This document shows positions 34,897-43,908 of a stretch of DNA of 64,000 bases, one piece after another; the stretch's first letter is position 1, and each line of letters opens with the position of its first letter. The DNA lies in NCBI RefSeq assembly GCF_035762065.1, contig NZ_DASTPW010000028.1:1-64000 (forward strand), written 5' to 3'. A program made the translations under genes and the position numbers. The DNA comes from Methylibium sp035762065. GTDB taxonomy: Bacteria; Pseudomonadota; Gammaproteobacteria; Burkholderiales; Burkholderiaceae_C. The notes under the pieces were generated by a model. It saw only the letters and a list, made by a program, of their open reading frames with translations. It searched no databases and was not told where the DNA came from.

Positions 34897-36159
34897 ATGC
34901 ATTTGTCCGAACTGAAGACGCAGCACATCAGCGAACTCGTCAAGATGGCCGAGGGCCTCGAGATCGAGAACACCGGCCGGATGCGCAAGCAGGAGCTGAT
35001 GTTCGCGATCATGAAGAAGCGCGCCAAGCAGGGCGAGCAGGTCTTCGGCGACGGCGTGCTCGAAGTGCTTCCCGACGGCTTTGGCTTCCTGCGCTCGCCC
35101 GACGCAAGCTACTTGGCGAGCACCGACGACATCTATCTTTCGCCGAGCCAGGTCCGCCGCTTCAACCTGCACACCGGCGACATGATCGAAGGTGAAGTCC
35201 GCGTGCCGAAGGATGGCGAGCGCTATTTCGCGCTGGTGAAGGTCGACGTCGTCAACGGCATCAGCGCCGACCAGAACAAGCAGAAGATCATGTTCGAGAA
35301 CCTGACGCCCTTGTTTCCCAAGGAGCAGTTCAAGCTCGAGCGCGACATCAAGGCCGAAGAGAACATCACCGGCCGCATCATCGACCTGGTCGCGCCCATC
35401 GGCAAAGGCCAGCGCGCGCTGCTCGTCTCGCAGCCCAAGAGTGGCAAGACGATGATGATGCAGCACGTCGCCCACGCGCTCGCCGCGAACCACCCGGACG
35501 CGCACCTGATCGTGTTGCTGGTCGACGAGCGGCCCGAGGAGGTCACCGAGATGCAACGCACGGTGCGCGGCGAGGTGATCAGCTCGACCTTCGACGAACC
35601 CGCCGCGCGGCACGTCCAGGTCGCCGAGATGGTGATCGAGCGCGCCAAGCGGCTGGTCGAACTGAAGAAGGACGTGGTGATCCTGCTCGACTCGATCACC
35701 CGCCTCGCGCGCGCCTACAACAACGTGCTGCCGAGCTCGGGCAAGGTGCTGACCGGCGGCGTCGATGCGAATGCGCTGCAGCGCCCGAAGCGCTTCTTCG
35801 GCGCAGCGCGCAACATCGAGGAAGGCGGCTCGCTGACCATCATCGGCACCGCGCTGGTCGACACCGGCTCGAAGATGGACGAAGTGATCTACGAGGAGTT
35901 CAAGGGCACCGGCAATTGCGAGATCCACCTCGACCGCCGCATGTCGGAGAAGCGGGTCTACCCGTCGATCCTGATCAACAAGTCCGGCACGCGCCGCGAG
36001 GAGCTGTTGCTCAAGCCCGAGATCCTTCAGAAAAGCTGGATCCTGCGCAAGCTGCTCTATTCGATGGACGAGATCGAGGCTATGGAATTCGTGCTGGACA
36101 AGATGAAAGCGACGAAGACCAACCTCGACTTCTTCGACATGATGCGTCGGGGCGGCTGA
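34897..36159 (+). CDS. rho: transcription termination factor Rho
   Basis: 420-residue hexameric RNA helicase that terminates transcription. MHLSELKTQHISEL begins the N-terminal helical domain. The cold-shock-like RNA-binding domain includes DGFGFLRSPDASY and DIYLSPSQVRRF. The ATPase has P-loop SQPKSGKTMMMQ, Walker B VVILLDSITRLARAYN, and the Q- and R-loop region GKVLTGGVDANALQ. Start chosen at ATG 34897 (E. coli Rho has 419 residues) with AAGGTG about 6 nt upstream; a GTG three codons earlier is possible. Confidence 0.98.
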   Translation: MHLSELKTQHISELVKMAEGLEIENTGRMRKQELMFAIMKKRAKQGEQVFGDGVLEVLPDGFGFLRSPDASYLASTDDIYLSPSQVRRFNLHTGDMIEGEVRVPKDGERYFALVKVDVVNGISADQNKQKIMFENLTPLFPKEQFKLERDIKAEENITGRIIDLVAPIGKGQRALLVSQPKSGKTMMMQHVAHALAANHPDAHLIVLLVDERPEEVTEMQRTVRGEVISSTFDEPAARHVQVAEMVIERAKRLVELKKDVVILLDSITRLARAYNNVLPSSGKVLTGGVDANALQRPKRFFGAARNIEEGGSLTIIGTALVDTGSKMDEVIYEEFKGTGNCEIHLDRRMSEKRVYPSILINKSGTRREELLLKPEILQKSWILRKLLYSMDEIEAMEFVLDKMKATKTNLDFFDMMRRGG

Positions 36160-36168
36160 CCGGCCCGG

Positions 36169-36174
36169 CATAAT
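36169..36174 (+). promoter_or_regulatory. candidate rpmE2 -10 element
   Basis: CATAAT 85 bp before the L31B start and 10 bp after the rho stop. No clear -35; read-through from rho is also possible. Confidence 0.3.
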
Positions 36175-36258
36175 CGCTGGCTCTTCAACGACGGCAAGTG
36201 CGCTGCGGCTCGATGTTCGAGCTCGGGCGGCGTGGCTCCCGCAACGACAGGAATCCTC

Positions 36259-36522
36259 GTGAAAGAAAACACCCACCCGAACTACCGCGACGTCTGCTTC
36301 GTCGATCTGTCGAACGGCTTCAAGTTTGTGACCCGATCGACGGCCGCCACCCGCGAGACGATCAAGATGGACGACGGCCGCGAGCTGCCCCTGTTCAAGC
36401 TGGAGACCACCAGCGAGTCGCACCCTTTCTACACGGGCACGCAGAAGAGCGTCGATTCGCTCGGCGGCCGTGTCGAGAAATTCCGCAACAAGTTCGCCCA
36501 CCTCGGCGCGAAGAAGAAGTAG
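36259..36522 (+). CDS. rpmE2: 50S ribosomal protein L31 type B
   Basis: 87-residue ribosomal protein, same length as E. coli L31B. Begins VKENTHPNYRDVCFVDLSNG and contains SESHPFYTGTQKSVDS. It has a single cysteine and lacks the CxxC zinc motif, so it is the zinc-independent form usually used when zinc is short. GTG start at 36259 with ACAGGA 6 nt upstream. No Zur-type operator was recognised in front of it. Confidence 0.96.
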   Translation: MKENTHPNYRDVCFVDLSNGFKFVTRSTAATRETIKMDDGRELPLFKLETTSESHPFYTGTQKSVDSLGGRVEKFRNKFAHLGAKKK

Positions 36523-36554
36523 GCCGGCATGCGCCCACGGCGCGGGCCTGCATG

Positions 36555-36585
36555 CGAAGGGTGGCCACGGCCACCCTTTTCTTTG
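36555..36585 (+). terminator. intrinsic terminator after rpmE2
   Basis: AAGGGTGGCC (36557-36566) pairs with GGCCACCCTT (36569-36578) and is followed by TTCTTT. It lies 34 nt after the L31B stop codon. Confidence 0.85.
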
Positions 36586-36638
36586 GTTCACGCACAAGCC
36601 AGTTCGAGCGCAAGGCCGGCCCGCCACAATGGCGCGCC

Positions 36639-38330
36639 TTGACGACCACCACGCCCACGCCCGCCCTCGTGTCGCAGCGAGCGGCCCAGCGCCTGCCGCG
36701 CATGGCGCTGCTGCTGTTCTGCGCGGCCTACCTGCTGCCTGGCCTGTTCGACCGCGACCCCTGGCGGCACGCCGACGTCACCGCCTTCGGCTACATGCTC
36801 AGCCTCGCCCGCGAGGCCGGCGACACCTGGCTGCCGACGATCGGCGGCCTGCGCGGCGACGGTGCGCTGTTCCCGTACACGTTGGGCGCCGCGGCGATCC
36901 GCCTTTTCGGCGAGTGGATCGGCCCCGCCTTCGCCGCGCGCCTGCCGTTCGCCGCGCTGCTCGCCGGAACGCTCGCCTTCACTTGGTACAGCTGCTACCA
37001 CCTCGCACGCACGGAGGCCGCACAACCGCTGCCTTTCGCCTTCGGCGGCGAAGCCAGCCCGACCGACTACGCCCGCGCGATCGCCGACGGCGCGCTGCTC
37101 GCGCTGATCGCCACGCTGGGCCTGTTGCAGCTCGGCCACGAGACGACCCCTGAACTGGCACAGCTTTTCGCCACTGCCCTCTTCATGCATGCGCTCGCGA
37201 TCAGCACGACGCGACGCCTGTGGGCCGGCATCGAAGCCGCACTCGCGCTGGTGATGCTGGCGGCCAGCGGCGCGCCGACGATGGGCCTGGGTTTCGCGAT
37301 CGGCGCCCTCGCGGTCAGCCTGCGTTCGAGCTATCCGATGGCCCGCGCTCTGGTGCCCTGGCTGGTCGGAGGAGCGATCCTCGCCGCGGCGACCGGCACC
37401 GCGCTTGGCGCGTGGCGCGTACGGCTGGAGTCGCCGTCGTCGCTGCTTCAGCTGCCGCAGCTGCTGATCTGGTTCACCTGGCCGACTTGGCCGATGGCGC
37501 TGTGGACGCTGTGGCGCTGGCGCAAGCATCTGCAGCACCGGCACATTGCCGTGCCTTGCGTGCTGGCCGGCGTGGCGCTGATCGCCTGCGCTGGCATGGG
37601 CGGATCGGACCGGGCGCTGATGCTGGGCCTGCCGGCGCTCGCGGTGCTCGCCGCGTTCGCCCTGCCGACCTTGCAGCGAAGCGTCTCGGCGGCGATCGAC
37701 TGGTTTTCGGTCGCGTTCTTCAGCGCCCTCGCGATCGTCATCTGGGTGGTCTACGCGGCGCTGCAGACCGGCATGCCCGCGAAGACTGCGGCCAACGTCG
37801 CGCGGCTGGTGCCCGGCTATCCGGGCAGCTTCTCCTGGATCGCGCTCGGCTTCGCCGTCGCCGCGACCCTCGCCTGGTTGCTGCTGGTGCGCTGGCGCAC
37901 CGGCCGGCATCGACCGGTGCTGTGGAAGAGCCTGGTGCTGCCGGCCGGCGGCCTCAGCCTGTGCTGGCTGCTCGCGATGACGCTGCTGCTGCCGGTGCTC
38001 GACTACGCGCGCAGCTATCGCGTGCTGATCGACCGGCTCGCGCAGCATGTGCCGACCGACGCCTGCATCGCCACCGTGGGCCTGCGCACCAGCCAGATCG
38101 CGGCGATGGAGTACCACGGCGGCTGGCGCGTCGAGATCGACGACGCACTGCCGCCCGGCGGGCGCGCCGCCTCGGGCTGCGAATTCCTGATGCTCCCGGT
38201 ACGCCGCGCGACGACCGACGACGGGCTGCGCCGTCCCGGCTGGCAACTGATCGCACGCGAGCGGCTGCCGACCGACCGCACCGAGCAAACGGCCGTCTAC
38301 CGCCGCAGCGCCGTCGCGACCGCGCGCTGA
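36639..38330 (+). CDS. ArnT/PMT-like membrane glycosyltransferase
   Basis: Roughly 563-residue integral membrane protein with about 11-12 hydrophobic helices and a soluble C-terminal part (residues ~460-563). AAYLLPGLFDRDPWRHADVTAF near the N-terminus resembles the first periplasmic loop of the 4-amino-4-deoxy-L-arabinose transferase/dolichyl-phosphate mannosyltransferase superfamily, with the Asp-Arg-Asp cluster expected to be catalytic. Such enzymes move sugars from a polyprenyl phosphate carrier to lipid A or proteins. Start uncertain: TTG 36639 follows a CACAAT -10-like hexamer by 8 nt, GTG 36669 and ATG 36702 are alternatives. It ends 1 bp before the convergent phoR stop. Sugar and acceptor unknown. 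Confidence 0.75.
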   Translation: MTTTTPTPALVSQRAAQRLPRMALLLFCAAYLLPGLFDRDPWRHADVTAFGYMLSLAREAGDTWLPTIGGLRGDGALFPYTLGAAAIRLFGEWIGPAFAARLPFAALLAGTLAFTWYSCYHLARTEAAQPLPFAFGGEASPTDYARAIADGALLALIATLGLLQLGHETTPELAQLFATALFMHALAISTTRRLWAGIEAALALVMLAASGAPTMGLGFAIGALAVSLRSSYPMARALVPWLVGGAILAAATGTALGAWRVRLESPSSLLQLPQLLIWFTWPTWPMALWTLWRWRKHLQHRHIAVPCVLAGVALIACAGMGGSDRALMLGLPALAVLAAFALPTLQRSVSAAIDWFSVAFFSALAIVIWVVYAALQTGMPAKTAANVARLVPGYPGSFSWIALGFAVAATLAWLLLVRWRTGRHRPVLWKSLVLPAGGLSLCWLLAMTLLLPVLDYARSYRVLIDRLAQHVPTDACIATVGLRTSQIAAMEYHGGWRVEIDDALPPGGRAASGCEFLMLPVRRATTDDGLRRPGWQLIARERLPTDRTEQTAVYRRSAVATAR

Positions 38331-38331
38331 T

Positions 38332-39708
38332 TCAGCGCGGCTCGGCGCGAGCCGTCTCGGCGGCTTCGACGACGTCGCGCGACTCGCGCCCCCGCTGCGC
38401 CGTCGCCACCGAACGCAGGCGCACCGCAGGAAAGACGAGCCGGAAGGTCGAACCCCGACCCGGCTCGCTCTGGATGTCCAGCTCGCCGCCGTGGCGCTGC
38501 ACCACGTGCTTGACGATCGACAGCCCGAGCCCGGTCCCGCCGGTCTCGCGCGAGCGGCTGCCGTCGACGCGGTAGAAGCGTTCGGTGAGCCGCGGCAGAT
38601 GCTCGCGCTCGATGCCCGGCCCGGTGTCCTTCACCGAGAACTCGCCCGAGCCGTCGGCAAGCACGCGCCAGGCGATGTCGATGCGGCCGTCGGTGGGCGT
38701 GTAGCGCACCGCGTTGTTCGCCAAGTTCGACAGCGCGCTGTGCAGCTCGGTTTCAGCGCCGGCGATCTGCAGGTCGCTCGCGCCGGCCAGCGCGATGCGA
38801 TGCCGGCCCGCCGACAGGCTGCGCGCGTCCGCCTCGACTTGCCGCAGCAGCGGCGCCAGCGGCAGCCAGCGATCGGACGCCGGCCGCGGGCTGCCCTCCA
38901 GCTGCGCCAGCGTCAGCAGATCGGTCACGAGCCGCTGCATGCGCAACGTCTGCTCGCCCATCAGCGTCAGCACGCGCCGGCGCTCGACCTCCGTCAGCGG
39001 CAGCGTGCCCATCGTCTCGATGAAGCCGGCCAGCACCGTCAGCGGCGTGCGGATCTCGTGAGAGACGTTGGCGACGAAGTCGCGCCGCATGCTGTCCGCG
39101 CGTTCGCGCTCGGTGACGTCCTGCGAGAGAACGAGCCGCATGCCGTCGCCGTAGGAGCGCGCCAGCACCGAAATCGTCGCGCCGCGGCTTTCGAAGCTGA
39201 CCGGCTCGCGGAACACGCCGGCCTGCAGGTAGGCGACGAAGGCCGGCGCACGCACGAGGTTGGTCACCGGCTGGTGTCGGTCGCGCAGCGGATCGAGCCC
39301 GAAGTGCGCCGCGGCGACCGAATTGCACCAGTCGATCTGCTCGGCCGCGCTGAGCATCAGCACGCCGTTCGGCGAGGCTTCCATCGCGTCGCGGAACTGC
39401 GCGAGGCGCGCCTGCTCGGCAGCCGTCGCGCTCTCGCGCTGGCGCAGTGCGCGCTCGACGCGGTAGGCCAGCTCGCCCCAGAAGCCGGGGTCGCGCGGCG
39501 CGTCTTCGTCCTGCGCGCCCTGCAGCCACGCGATGATGCGCACGCCGCGCAGCGTGTCGATGGTCGCGACCGTCACGATCGCGATCGCCGCGCCGGTCAG
39601 CATCCCCCAGCCAGGAGTGTCGAAGCTGTGGCCGACGAGCCAACCCACCGCTGCCCCGGCCGCCATCGCGACCACCGCGACCAGCAGGCGCGGCAGCAGC
39701 CAGTTCAT
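38332..39708 (-). CDS. phoR: phosphate regulon sensor kinase PhoR
   Basis: 458-residue membrane histidine kinase that phosphorylates PhoB under phosphate limitation. Two N-terminal transmembrane segments lie in residues 4-50 (LLVAVVAMAAGAAVGWLVG and the following stretch). A PAS domain (FRDAMEASPNGVLMLS) is followed by the H-box VANVSHEIRTPLTVLAGF and the ATPase boxes NNAVRYTP, DTGPGIEREHLPRL and GTGLGLSIVKHV. Last gene of the leftward pstS-C-A-B-phoU-phoB-phoR run. Its stop is 1 bp from that of the convergent glycosyltransferase gene, with no room for a separate terminator. Confidence 0.96.
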   Translation of the reverse strand: MNWLLPRLLVAVVAMAAGAAVGWLVGHSFDTPGWGMLTGAAIAIVTVATIDTLRGVRIIAWLQGAQDEDAPRDPGFWGELAYRVERALRQRESATAAEQARLAQFRDAMEASPNGVLMLSAAEQIDWCNSVAAAHFGLDPLRDRHQPVTNLVRAPAFVAYLQAGVFREPVSFESRGATISVLARSYGDGMRLVLSQDVTERERADSMRRDFVANVSHEIRTPLTVLAGFIETMGTLPLTEVERRRVLTLMGEQTLRMQRLVTDLLTLAQLEGSPRPASDRWLPLAPLLRQVEADARSLSAGRHRIALAGASDLQIAGAETELHSALSNLANNAVRYTPTDGRIDIAWRVLADGSGEFSVKDTGPGIEREHLPRLTERFYRVDGSRSRETGGTGLGLSIVKHVVQRHGGELDIQSEPGRGSTFRLVFPAVRLRSVATAQRGRESRDVVEAAETARAEPR

Positions 39709-39733
39709 CGGGGCGCTCCGATCGCCGCGCGCC

Positions 39734-40432
39734 TCAAGCCTGCAGCGCGACCTGCTGCGTCAGGCGGTAGCCGGCACCGCGCACCGTCTCGATCATCTGC
39801 GCGCAGCCGACCGGCGACAGCGCCTCGCGCAGCCGCTTGACGTGGACGTCGACGGTGCGCTCCTCGATGAAGACGTGATCGCCCCAGACGCGATCGAGCA
39901 GCTGCGCGCGCGAGTGCACGCGCTCGGGGTGCGTCATCAGGAAGTGCAGCAGGCGGAATTCGGTCGGGCCGATCTTCACGTCCTGCTCGCCGCGGCTGAC
40001 ACGACGCGTCGAAGGATCGAGCTTCAGCGCGCCGAGCTCGACCGCACTGTCGAGCGCCTCCGGCGCCTTGCGGCGCAACACCGCGCGGATGCGTGCCATC
40101 AGCTCGTGCGTGGAGAACGGCTTGGTGAGGTAGTCGTCGGCGCCGGCATCGAGGCCGGCGACCTTGTCACCCTCGTCGGCGCGCGCGGTCAGCATGATCA
40201 GCGGCAGCTCGCGGGTGCGGCTCTCGCCGCGCCATTTCTTCGCGAGCGCGAGGCCCGATTGGCCCGGCAGCATCCAGTCGAGGATCACCAGGTCGGGGAG
40301 CACGCGGTCGATCTCGAACTGCGCCTGGTCGGCCGTCGCCGCGATCGTCACCTCGAAGCCCGCGTGACGCAGGTTGATGGAGATCAGCTCCGCGATCGCC
40401 GACTCGTCCTCGACCACCAGCACTCGACTCAT
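39734..40432 (-). CDS. phoB: phosphate regulon response regulator PhoB
   Basis: 232-residue OmpR-family activator. The receiver domain has acidic pocket Glu8/Asp9, phosphoacceptor Asp52 (VILDWMLPGQ), and LTKPFSTHEL. The C-terminal winged helix ends RGAGYRL and contains RVWGDHVFIEERTVDVHVKRL. Start ATG at 40432 lies 5 nt after AGGAGG; a GTG one codon earlier is in frame. Its predicted binding sites are visible about 5 kb away in front of pstS and the fasciclin gene. Confidence 0.98.
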   Translation of the reverse strand: MSRVLVVEDESAIAELISINLRHAGFEVTIAATADQAQFEIDRVLPDLVILDWMLPGQSGLALAKKWRGESRTRELPLIMLTARADEGDKVAGLDAGADDYLTKPFSTHELMARIRAVLRRKAPEALDSAVELGALKLDPSTRRVSRGEQDVKIGPTEFRLLHFLMTHPERVHSRAQLLDRVWGDHVFIEERTVDVHVKRLREALSPVGCAQMIETVRGAGYRLTQQVALQA

Positions 40433-40445
40433 CACGTCCTCCTTG

Positions 40446-41150
40446 CTACTTCACCATGGTGTCGAGCTGCGCGACCGGGTTGTGCCGCACGTCGGTGCCT
40501 TTGACCACGTAGATGATCTGTTCGGCCAGGTTCTTCGCGTGGTCGCCGACGCGCTCGATCGCCTTGGCGACGAAGACGAGATCGATGCTCGCGGAGATCG
40601 TGCGCGCGTCTTCCATCATGAAGGTGATCAGCTTGCGCATCAGACCCTCGAACTCCTGGTCGATCTGGTCGTCCTGCTTGATCACCTCGACGGCCTTGTC
40701 GACGTCGAGCCGCGCGAAGGCGTCGAGCGACTTGCGCAGCAGCGCCGTGGCGAGCGAAGCCTCGAAGGACACGTCGGCCACCGGCATCTTCAGGCGCGAC
40801 GACATGCCGGTCGCAACCAGCCGCTGCACCGTGCGCGCGACGCGCGCCGCTTCGTCGCCGACGCGCTCGAGATTGCCGATGGTCTTGCTGATCGCGATCA
40901 GCAGCCGCAGGTCGCGCGCGGTCGGCTGCCGGCGGGCGATGATCGACGACAGGTCGCGGTCGATCTCGACTTCCATCAGGTTGACCTTCTCCTCCTGCAC
41001 AAGCACCTGCGCGGCGGTCTCTTCGCTGAAGTTGGTCAGCGCATAGATGGCCTGCGCGACCTGCGCTTCGACCAGGCCGCCCATTTCGAGCACGCGCGTC
41101 GAGATGCCGCTCAGCTCGCTGTCGAACTGCGTCGAAAGATGCTTGTCCAT
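40446..41150 (-). CDS. phoU: phosphate signalling protein PhoU
   Basis: 234-residue all-helical protein with two PhoU repeats. It dampens PhoR signalling when Pst transport is active. MDKHLSTQFDSELSGISTRVLEMGG is the typical start; the paired metal-cluster motifs appear as ERVGDEAARVA and ERVGDHAKNLAEQ. Start at 41150 follows GGAGACG by about 4 nt. It sits 13 bp downstream of pstB, completing the transporter-sensor coupling genes. Confidence 0.97.
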   Translation of the reverse strand: MDKHLSTQFDSELSGISTRVLEMGGLVEAQVAQAIYALTNFSEETAAQVLVQEEKVNLMEVEIDRDLSSIIARRQPTARDLRLLIAISKTIGNLERVGDEAARVARTVQRLVATGMSSRLKMPVADVSFEASLATALLRKSLDAFARLDVDKAVEVIKQDDQIDQEFEGLMRKLITFMMEDARTISASIDLVFVAKAIERVGDHAKNLAEQIIYVVKGTDVRHNPVAQLDTMVK

Positions 41151-41163
41151 CGTCGTCTCCACG

Positions 41164-41949
41164 TCAGCCGAAGCGGCCGGTGATGTAGTCCTCGGTGTCC
41201 TTCTTCTTCGGCTTCATGAACAGCTCCGAGGTGGGGCCGAACTCGATCAGGTCGCCGAGGTACATGTAGGCGGTGTAGTCCGAGCAGCGCGCGGCCTGCT
41301 GCATGTTGTGGGTGACGATCACGACGGTGTAGTCGGCCTTCAGTTCGTGGATCAGCTCTTCGATCTTGCCGGTGCTGATGGGGTCGAGCGCCGAGCAGGG
41401 TTCGTCGAGCAGCAGCACCTCCGGCTTGATCGCGATGCCGCGCGCGATGCACAGCCGCTGCTGCTGGCCGCCCGAAAGGCCCGAGCCGCTTTGCTGCAGC
41501 TTGTCCTTCACTTCGTTCCACAGCGCAGCCTTCTTCAAGGCCCACTCGACCCGCTCGTCCATCTCGGCGCGCGGCAGGCTCTCGAACAGCTTCACGCCGA
41601 AGGCGATGTTGTCGTAGATCGACATCGGGAACGGCGTCGGCTTCTGGAACACCATGCCGATCTTGGCGCGGATCAGCGAAACGTCGTCCTTGGTGTCAAG
41701 CACGTCCGTGCCGTCGAGCAAGATCTGGCCTTCTGCGCGCTGCTCGGGGTAGAGCTCGAACATGCGGTTGAAGGTGCGCAGCAGCGTGGACTTCCCGCAC
41801 CCTGAGGGGCCGATGAACGCGGTGACTTTGCCGGCCGGGATGTCCATGTTGATGTTCTTCAGCGCATGGAAGTGGCCGTAGTAGAAGTTCAGGCCGCGCA
41901 CCGCGAGCTTGGCCTTCTCGGTCACCGGGAGTTCGACTTTGGTGTCCAT
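41164..41949 (-). CDS. pstB: phosphate ABC transporter ATP-binding protein PstB
   Basis: 261-residue ATPase of the high-affinity phosphate importer. Walker A GPSGCGKST (residues 47-55), Q-loop MVFQKPTPFPMSIYDN, signature LSGGQQQRLCIARG, Walker B VLLLDEPCSALDP, and the switch His in VTHNMQQAARC. Length is normal for PstB. 15 bp separates it from pstA. Confidence 0.98.
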   Translation of the reverse strand: MDTKVELPVTEKAKLAVRGLNFYYGHFHALKNINMDIPAGKVTAFIGPSGCGKSTLLRTFNRMFELYPEQRAEGQILLDGTDVLDTKDDVSLIRAKIGMVFQKPTPFPMSIYDNIAFGVKLFESLPRAEMDERVEWALKKAALWNEVKDKLQQSGSGLSGGQQQRLCIARGIAIKPEVLLLDEPCSALDPISTGKIEELIHELKADYTVVIVTHNMQQAARCSDYTAYMYLGDLIEFGPTSELFMKPKKKDTEDYITGRFG

Positions 41950-41964
41950 GGTCCAGTCCTTCGC

Positions 41965-42852
41965 TCAGTGCTTGTTGCGGAACAGCGCGCGCGCCAGGAT
42001 GTTGAGCACGAGCACGCCGATCGTGATCAGGAACACGCCCGCCCAGGCCAACTTCTGCCAGTTCTCGTAGGGGCTCATCGCGAACTTGAAGATCGTCACC
42101 GGCAGGCTCGCCATCGGCTGGCCGAGGTTGCTGGTCCAGAACTGGTTGGACAGCGCGGTGAACAGCAGCGGCGCCGTCTCGCCGGCGACGCGCGCTAGCG
42201 CCAGCAGCACGCCGGTCATCACGCCGGCCATCGCGGCCTTCAGCGTGATGGTGAGGATCACCTTCCACTTCGGCGTGCCCAGCGCGTAGGCCGCCTCGCG
42301 CAACGCGTTGGGGATCAGCGCGAGCATGTTCTCGGTGGTGCGGATCACCACCGGAATCACGATCAGCGCGAGCGCCAGCACGCCGGCCCAGCCGGAGAAG
42401 GTCTTGAAGCGAGCGACCACCGCCGAATAGATGAACAGGCCGATGACGATCGACGGCGCCGACAGCAGGATGTCGTTGATGAAGCGGGTCGCGCCGCCGA
42501 GCCAGGTCTTCTGGCCGTATTCGGCGAGGTAAATGCCGGCGAGCACGCCAATCGGCGTGCCGAGCGCGGTGGCCAGGCCGACCATGAGCACCGAACCGAA
42601 GATCGCGTTCGCGAGGCCGCCGGTCTCCGCCAGCGGCGGTGGCGTCATCTCGGTGAACAGCGACAGCGAAAGCCCGCCGACGCCGAGCCGCACCGTCTCG
42701 ACCAGGATCCAGATCAGCCAGAACACGCCGAAGGCCATCGCCGCGAGCGACAGCACGAGCGCGATGGCGTTGACCCGCTTGCGCGACGCGTGCTTGGCAA
42801 GCCGGGAGGCCTGCGCCGCCGAGCGCGGCGAGGGTTGCGCGATGGAGCTCAT
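41965..42852 (-). CDS. pstA: phosphate ABC transporter permease PstA
   Basis: 295-residue inner-membrane permease with about six helices. An N-terminal cytoplasmic extension (SPRSAAQASRLAKHASRKR) precedes the first helix. The EAA-loop region, which contacts PstB, reads REAAYALGTPKWKVILTITL. Its start codon overlaps the pstC stop by four bases (ATGA), so the two permease subunits are translationally coupled. Confidence 0.97.
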   Translation of the reverse strand: MSSIAQPSPRSAAQASRLAKHASRKRVNAIALVLSLAAMAFGVFWLIWILVETVRLGVGGLSLSLFTEMTPPPLAETGGLANAIFGSVLMVGLATALGTPIGVLAGIYLAEYGQKTWLGGATRFINDILLSAPSIVIGLFIYSAVVARFKTFSGWAGVLALALIVIPVVIRTTENMLALIPNALREAAYALGTPKWKVILTITLKAAMAGVMTGVLLALARVAGETAPLLFTALSNQFWTSNLGQPMASLPVTIFKFAMSPYENWQKLAWAGVFLITIGVLVLNILARALFRNKH

Positions 42853-43871
42853 GTCCGCTTCCCTTCGCTCTTCTTCAGCCGCGAGAGCAGCAGCCGCGAA
42901 AAGGCCAGCACCACGAAGGTGATGAAGAACAGGATCAGGCCGAGGTAGATCAGCGAAGCCTGGTGCAGGCCCTCACCCGCTTCGGCAAATTCGTTGGCGA
43001 GCGCCGAGGAGATGCTGTTCGCTGCCTCGAACAGACTCAACGAGTTGAGCTGGTTGAAGTTGCCGATGACGAAGGTGACGGCCATCGTCTCGCCGAGCGC
43101 GCGGCCGAGGCCCAGCATGATCCCGCCGATGACGCCGGTCTTCGTGTAGGGCAGCACCACCTTCCACACCACCTCCCAGGTGGTCGAGCCAAGGCCGTAG
43201 GCCGACTCCTTCAGCATCGGCGGCGTCACCTCGAAGACGTCGCGCATCACCGAGGCGATGAACGGAATGATCATGATCGCGAGGATGATCCCCGCCGACA
43301 GGATGCCGATGCCCACGGGCGCGCCGCTGAACAGCGCGCCAAGGTAGGGCACGCCGCCGAAGGCCGCCTGCAGCGGCTGCTGCACGTAGGTGGAGAGGAT
43401 CGGGCCGAAGACAAGCAGGCCCCACATGCCGTAGACGATCGAAGGCACAGCCGCCAGCAGCTCGATCGCAATGCCCAGCGGCCGCTTCAGCCAGCCTGGC
43501 GACAGCTCGGTGAGGAACAGCGCGATGCCGAAGCTCACCGGCACGCCGATCAGCAGCGCGATGAACGAGGTGGCGAGCGTGCCGTAGATCATCACGAGCC
43601 CGCCGTACTCGTTCTGCACCGGGTCCCACTGGCTGCGCCAGAGGAAGCTCAAGCCGTACTTCTCGATGGCGGGCCCGGCACCGATCACGAGCGAGACGAT
43701 GATCCCGGCCAGCATCGCCAGCGTCAGGATCGCCGCGGCGTGCGCGAGCACCGAGAAGACGGTGTCCAGCCACGGCGCCGCCTTGCGTACCGGGGGCGGG
43801 CGATCCGCCGGCAGCGGTCGACTCATCTTCTTGTCGTCGGGGTACGGTGAAGCGGGGAATGTAGCGGCCAC
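42849..43871 (-). CDS. pstC: phosphate ABC transporter permease PstC
   Basis: 340-residue permease subunit with six or more helices. First helix VLAHAAAILTLAMLAGIIVSL; EAA-loop region KESAYGLGSTTWEVVWKVVLP. The long periplasmic loop after helix 1 carries SFLWRSQWDPVQNEYGGL. The GTG start at 43871 is preceded by GAGGAG 6 nt away, better than the internal ATG at 43826, which has no clear ribosome-binding site. 37 bp separates it from pstS. Confidence 0.96.
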   Translation of the reverse strand: MAATFPASPYPDDKKMSRPLPADRPPPVRKAAPWLDTVFSVLAHAAAILTLAMLAGIIVSLVIGAGPAIEKYGLSFLWRSQWDPVQNEYGGLVMIYGTLATSFIALLIGVPVSFGIALFLTELSPGWLKRPLGIAIELLAAVPSIVYGMWGLLVFGPILSTYVQQPLQAAFGGVPYLGALFSGAPVGIGILSAGIILAIMIIPFIASVMRDVFEVTPPMLKESAYGLGSTTWEVVWKVVLPYTKTGVIGGIMLGLGRALGETMAVTFVIGNFNQLNSLSLFEAANSISSALANEFAEAGEGLHQASLIYLGLILFFITFVVLAFSRLLLSRLKKSEGKRT

Positions 43872-43908
43872 CGTGGTCTCCTCGGCTGCGTGGCGCTCGG
43901 CCAGCGGA